Shown here: piece by piece, positions 5,154-6,016 of the stretch
Layout: every line of letters starts with the position of its first letter
Numbering within the stretch: the first letter of the stretch is position 1
From: Endomicrobium sp.
Lineage (GTDB): Bacteria > Elusimicrobiota > Endomicrobiia > Endomicrobiales > Endomicrobiaceae
Direction: 5' to 3'
Length of the DNA stretch: 6,016 bases
Assembly: GCA_031264895.1 (NCBI GenBank)
Contig: JAISDI010000024.1
Location: forward strand, 1-6,016
Notes under the pieces: generated by a model
The model's database searches: none
The model's input: only the letters and a program-made list of their open reading frames with translations
Told to the model about the DNA's origin: nothing
Made by a program: the position numbers and the translations under genes

Positions 5154-5765
5154 ATGAAAAAGCTTTTATGTCTTGCAGTGGCAGTGTTAGTTGCATCATC
5201 CGCGACGATAGCGTTCGCGCAGAGATCAAAATCGGCATCGTCTTCGACGTTCAAACCTTTCGCGGTTTATGTTGAAAATGCTTCAAAGGAAAATCATTAT
5301 GCCCCTTCAGGCTGGATGGGCGATTACGGCGATCTTAAAATTAACCTTGCCAGCACAGAGTCGCCAAGAAGCGGAAATTATTGCATAAAAATTACTTACA
5401 GCGGAAAAATGACGCAGGGCGCAGGCTGGTCCGGAATTTATTGGCAGCAGCCGGCAAACAACTGGGGCGAAAAGAAAGGCGGATATGATTTAACAGGAGC
5501 CACAAAACTTACGTTTTGGGTACGCGGAGCTGTAGGCGGAGAGAAAATTGCCGAATTTAAAGTCGGCGGCATAACCGGAGAATTCCCTGATTCAGATTCT
5601 CAGTCAGTAGGGCCGGTAGAGCTTACAAAAGAATGGCAGAAATACACTATAGATCTTAAAGACAAAGATCTTTCGCACATAATAGGCGGTTTCTGCTGGG
5701 CAGCCTCAAAAGACGACAATCCTAACGGATTTGTTATGTATCTCGACGATATAATTTACGAATAA
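5154..5765 (+). CDS. Secreted galactose-binding-like (CBM-type) beta-sandwich protein
   Basis: The 203-residue product has a clear Sec signal peptide (two lysines, hydrophobic core, probable cleavage after IAFA at residue 22) and a Ser-rich start to the mature chain. The rest (about 35-203) looks like one galactose-binding-like or carbohydrate-binding beta-sandwich: ENASKENHYAPSGWMG, a SPRSGNYCIKITYSG strand, YDLTGATKLTFWVRG (111-125), WQKYTIDLKDKDLSHIIGGFCW (161-182), and a closing VMYLDDIIYE. Trp92, Trp97, Trp104 and Trp182 could line a sugar site. No catalytic domain is attached, so this is a binding or structural protein, not an enzyme. ATG 5154 has a strong AAGGAG at 5141-5146. Its own ECF-type promoter and terminator make it a single-gene unit, probably switched on by the upstream sigma factor. 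The ligand is unknown; the fold call is by strand pattern. Confidence 0.82.
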   Translation: MKKLLCLAVAVLVASSATIAFAQRSKSASSSTFKPFAVYVENASKENHYAPSGWMGDYGDLKINLASTESPRSGNYCIKITYSGKMTQGAGWSGIYWQQPANNWGEKKGGYDLTGATKLTFWVRGAVGGEKIAEFKVGGITGEFPDSDSQSVGPVELTKEWQKYTIDLKDKDLSHIIGGFCWAASKDDNPNGFVMYLDDIIYE

Positions 5766-5776
5766 TTCAAACTTTC

Positions 5777-5814
5777 AAAAAAGGGCAGAGTTTTAATAAC
5801 TCTGCCCTTTTTTT
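5777..5814 (+). terminator. Strong rho-independent terminator
   Basis: GGGCAGAGTT (5783-5792) pairs perfectly with AACTCTGCCC (5798-5807) around loop TTAAT and is followed by seven T's (5808-5814). It begins 17 nt after the stop codon of the secreted-protein gene. Six A's before the stem (5777-5782) make it able to act on the minus strand as well. Confidence 0.95.
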
Positions 5815-5841
5815 ATTGGCTTTTTAGATATGGGTTTAACG

Positions 5842-5870
5842 ACAGACCCTGAAACAAGTTCAAGATGACA
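5842..5870 (-). repeat. Palindromic intergenic repeat, unit D (inverted copy of unit B)
   Basis: Read on the minus strand it is TGTC, arm ATCTTGAA, loop CTTGT, arm TTCAGGGT, then CTGT. It matches unit B (238-266) at 26 of 29 positions in opposite orientation. Both stem differences turn C-G pairs into T-G, so the hairpin would survive in RNA of this strand as G-U pairs. Confidence 0.75.
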
Positions 5871-6016
5871 ATCAAGAAGAAGAAACTTTTTCCTCATAAT
5901 ATGAATTTCTTTCTGTGCCTGTTGTTTGTTGCCTTTGTCGTTGCCGTTCGCCGCCTCTAAGCGAGTCTATGAGCGAAAGATTTTTGAAGATTATCAAATT
6001 CGGTTGTTTGAGCGGC
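5871..6016. other. Right-edge intergenic sequence, unassigned
   Basis: No gene can be supported. A 19-codon plus-strand frame (5901-5960) lacks a ribosome binding site. The end (5985-6016) contains a short inverted repeat, TCAAA/TTTGA, and runs into GAGCGGC at the window edge, which may be the first half of a larger palindrome cut by the window. Confidence 0.4.

Noticed and set aside
5901..5960. 19-codon plus-strand frame with a hydrophobic, signal-like product
   Set aside because: There is no ribosome binding site, the frame is very short, and it sits in a T-rich intergenic stretch next to a repeat.

Overview
The window is AT-rich bacterial DNA with closely packed genes. Lysine and asparagine codons in AT-rich form dominate the proteins. 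Secreted and outer-membrane proteins with ordinary signal peptides point to a Gram-negative (diderm) cell. The combination of low GC, Gram-negative envelope proteins and dispersed palindromic repeats would fit a lineage such as Elusimicrobiota (Endomicrobium-like). That placement is an impression, not a demonstration.

Layout: positions 1-471 hold no convincing gene. They contain a cluster of short palindromes and direct repeats. Positions 472-2694 are a minus-strand pair transcribed leftward: a small outer-membrane beta-barrel protein, then glucose-6-phosphate isomerase (pgi) 15 nt behind it. A good sigma-70 type promoter lies at 2750-2778. A plus-strand SpoU/TrmH-family RNA 2'-O-methyltransferase follows at 2829-3587.

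Positions 3597-5765 form the most interesting part: an ECF sigma factor, a zinc-finger (HxxxCxxC) anti-sigma factor with one membrane helix, and a membrane-anchored Spy/CpxP-like periplasmic protein. The three are packed with 8-10 nt gaps. A separately promoted gene for a secreted galactose-binding-like beta-sandwich protein comes next and ends in a strong rho-independent terminator. The sigma operon and the secreted-protein gene are preceded by nearly identical promoters: the same TGTAACATTTTTAT block, then GTCT-A/T-AT at exactly the same distance. The spacing matches E. coli sigma-E promoters. The simplest reading is a self-contained envelope-sensing circuit. The periplasmic protein and anti-sigma factor would hold the sigma factor at the membrane. 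On release it would transcribe its own operon and the secreted protein.

Positions 5816-6016 are again intergenic. They carry an inverted copy of one palindromic repeat from the left end. At least three repeat copies share a TGTC flank, an 8-bp stem, a 5-nt CTYGW loop and a C after the stem, while the stem sequence differs between copies. No CRISPR array, tRNA, rRNA or insertion sequence was seen.
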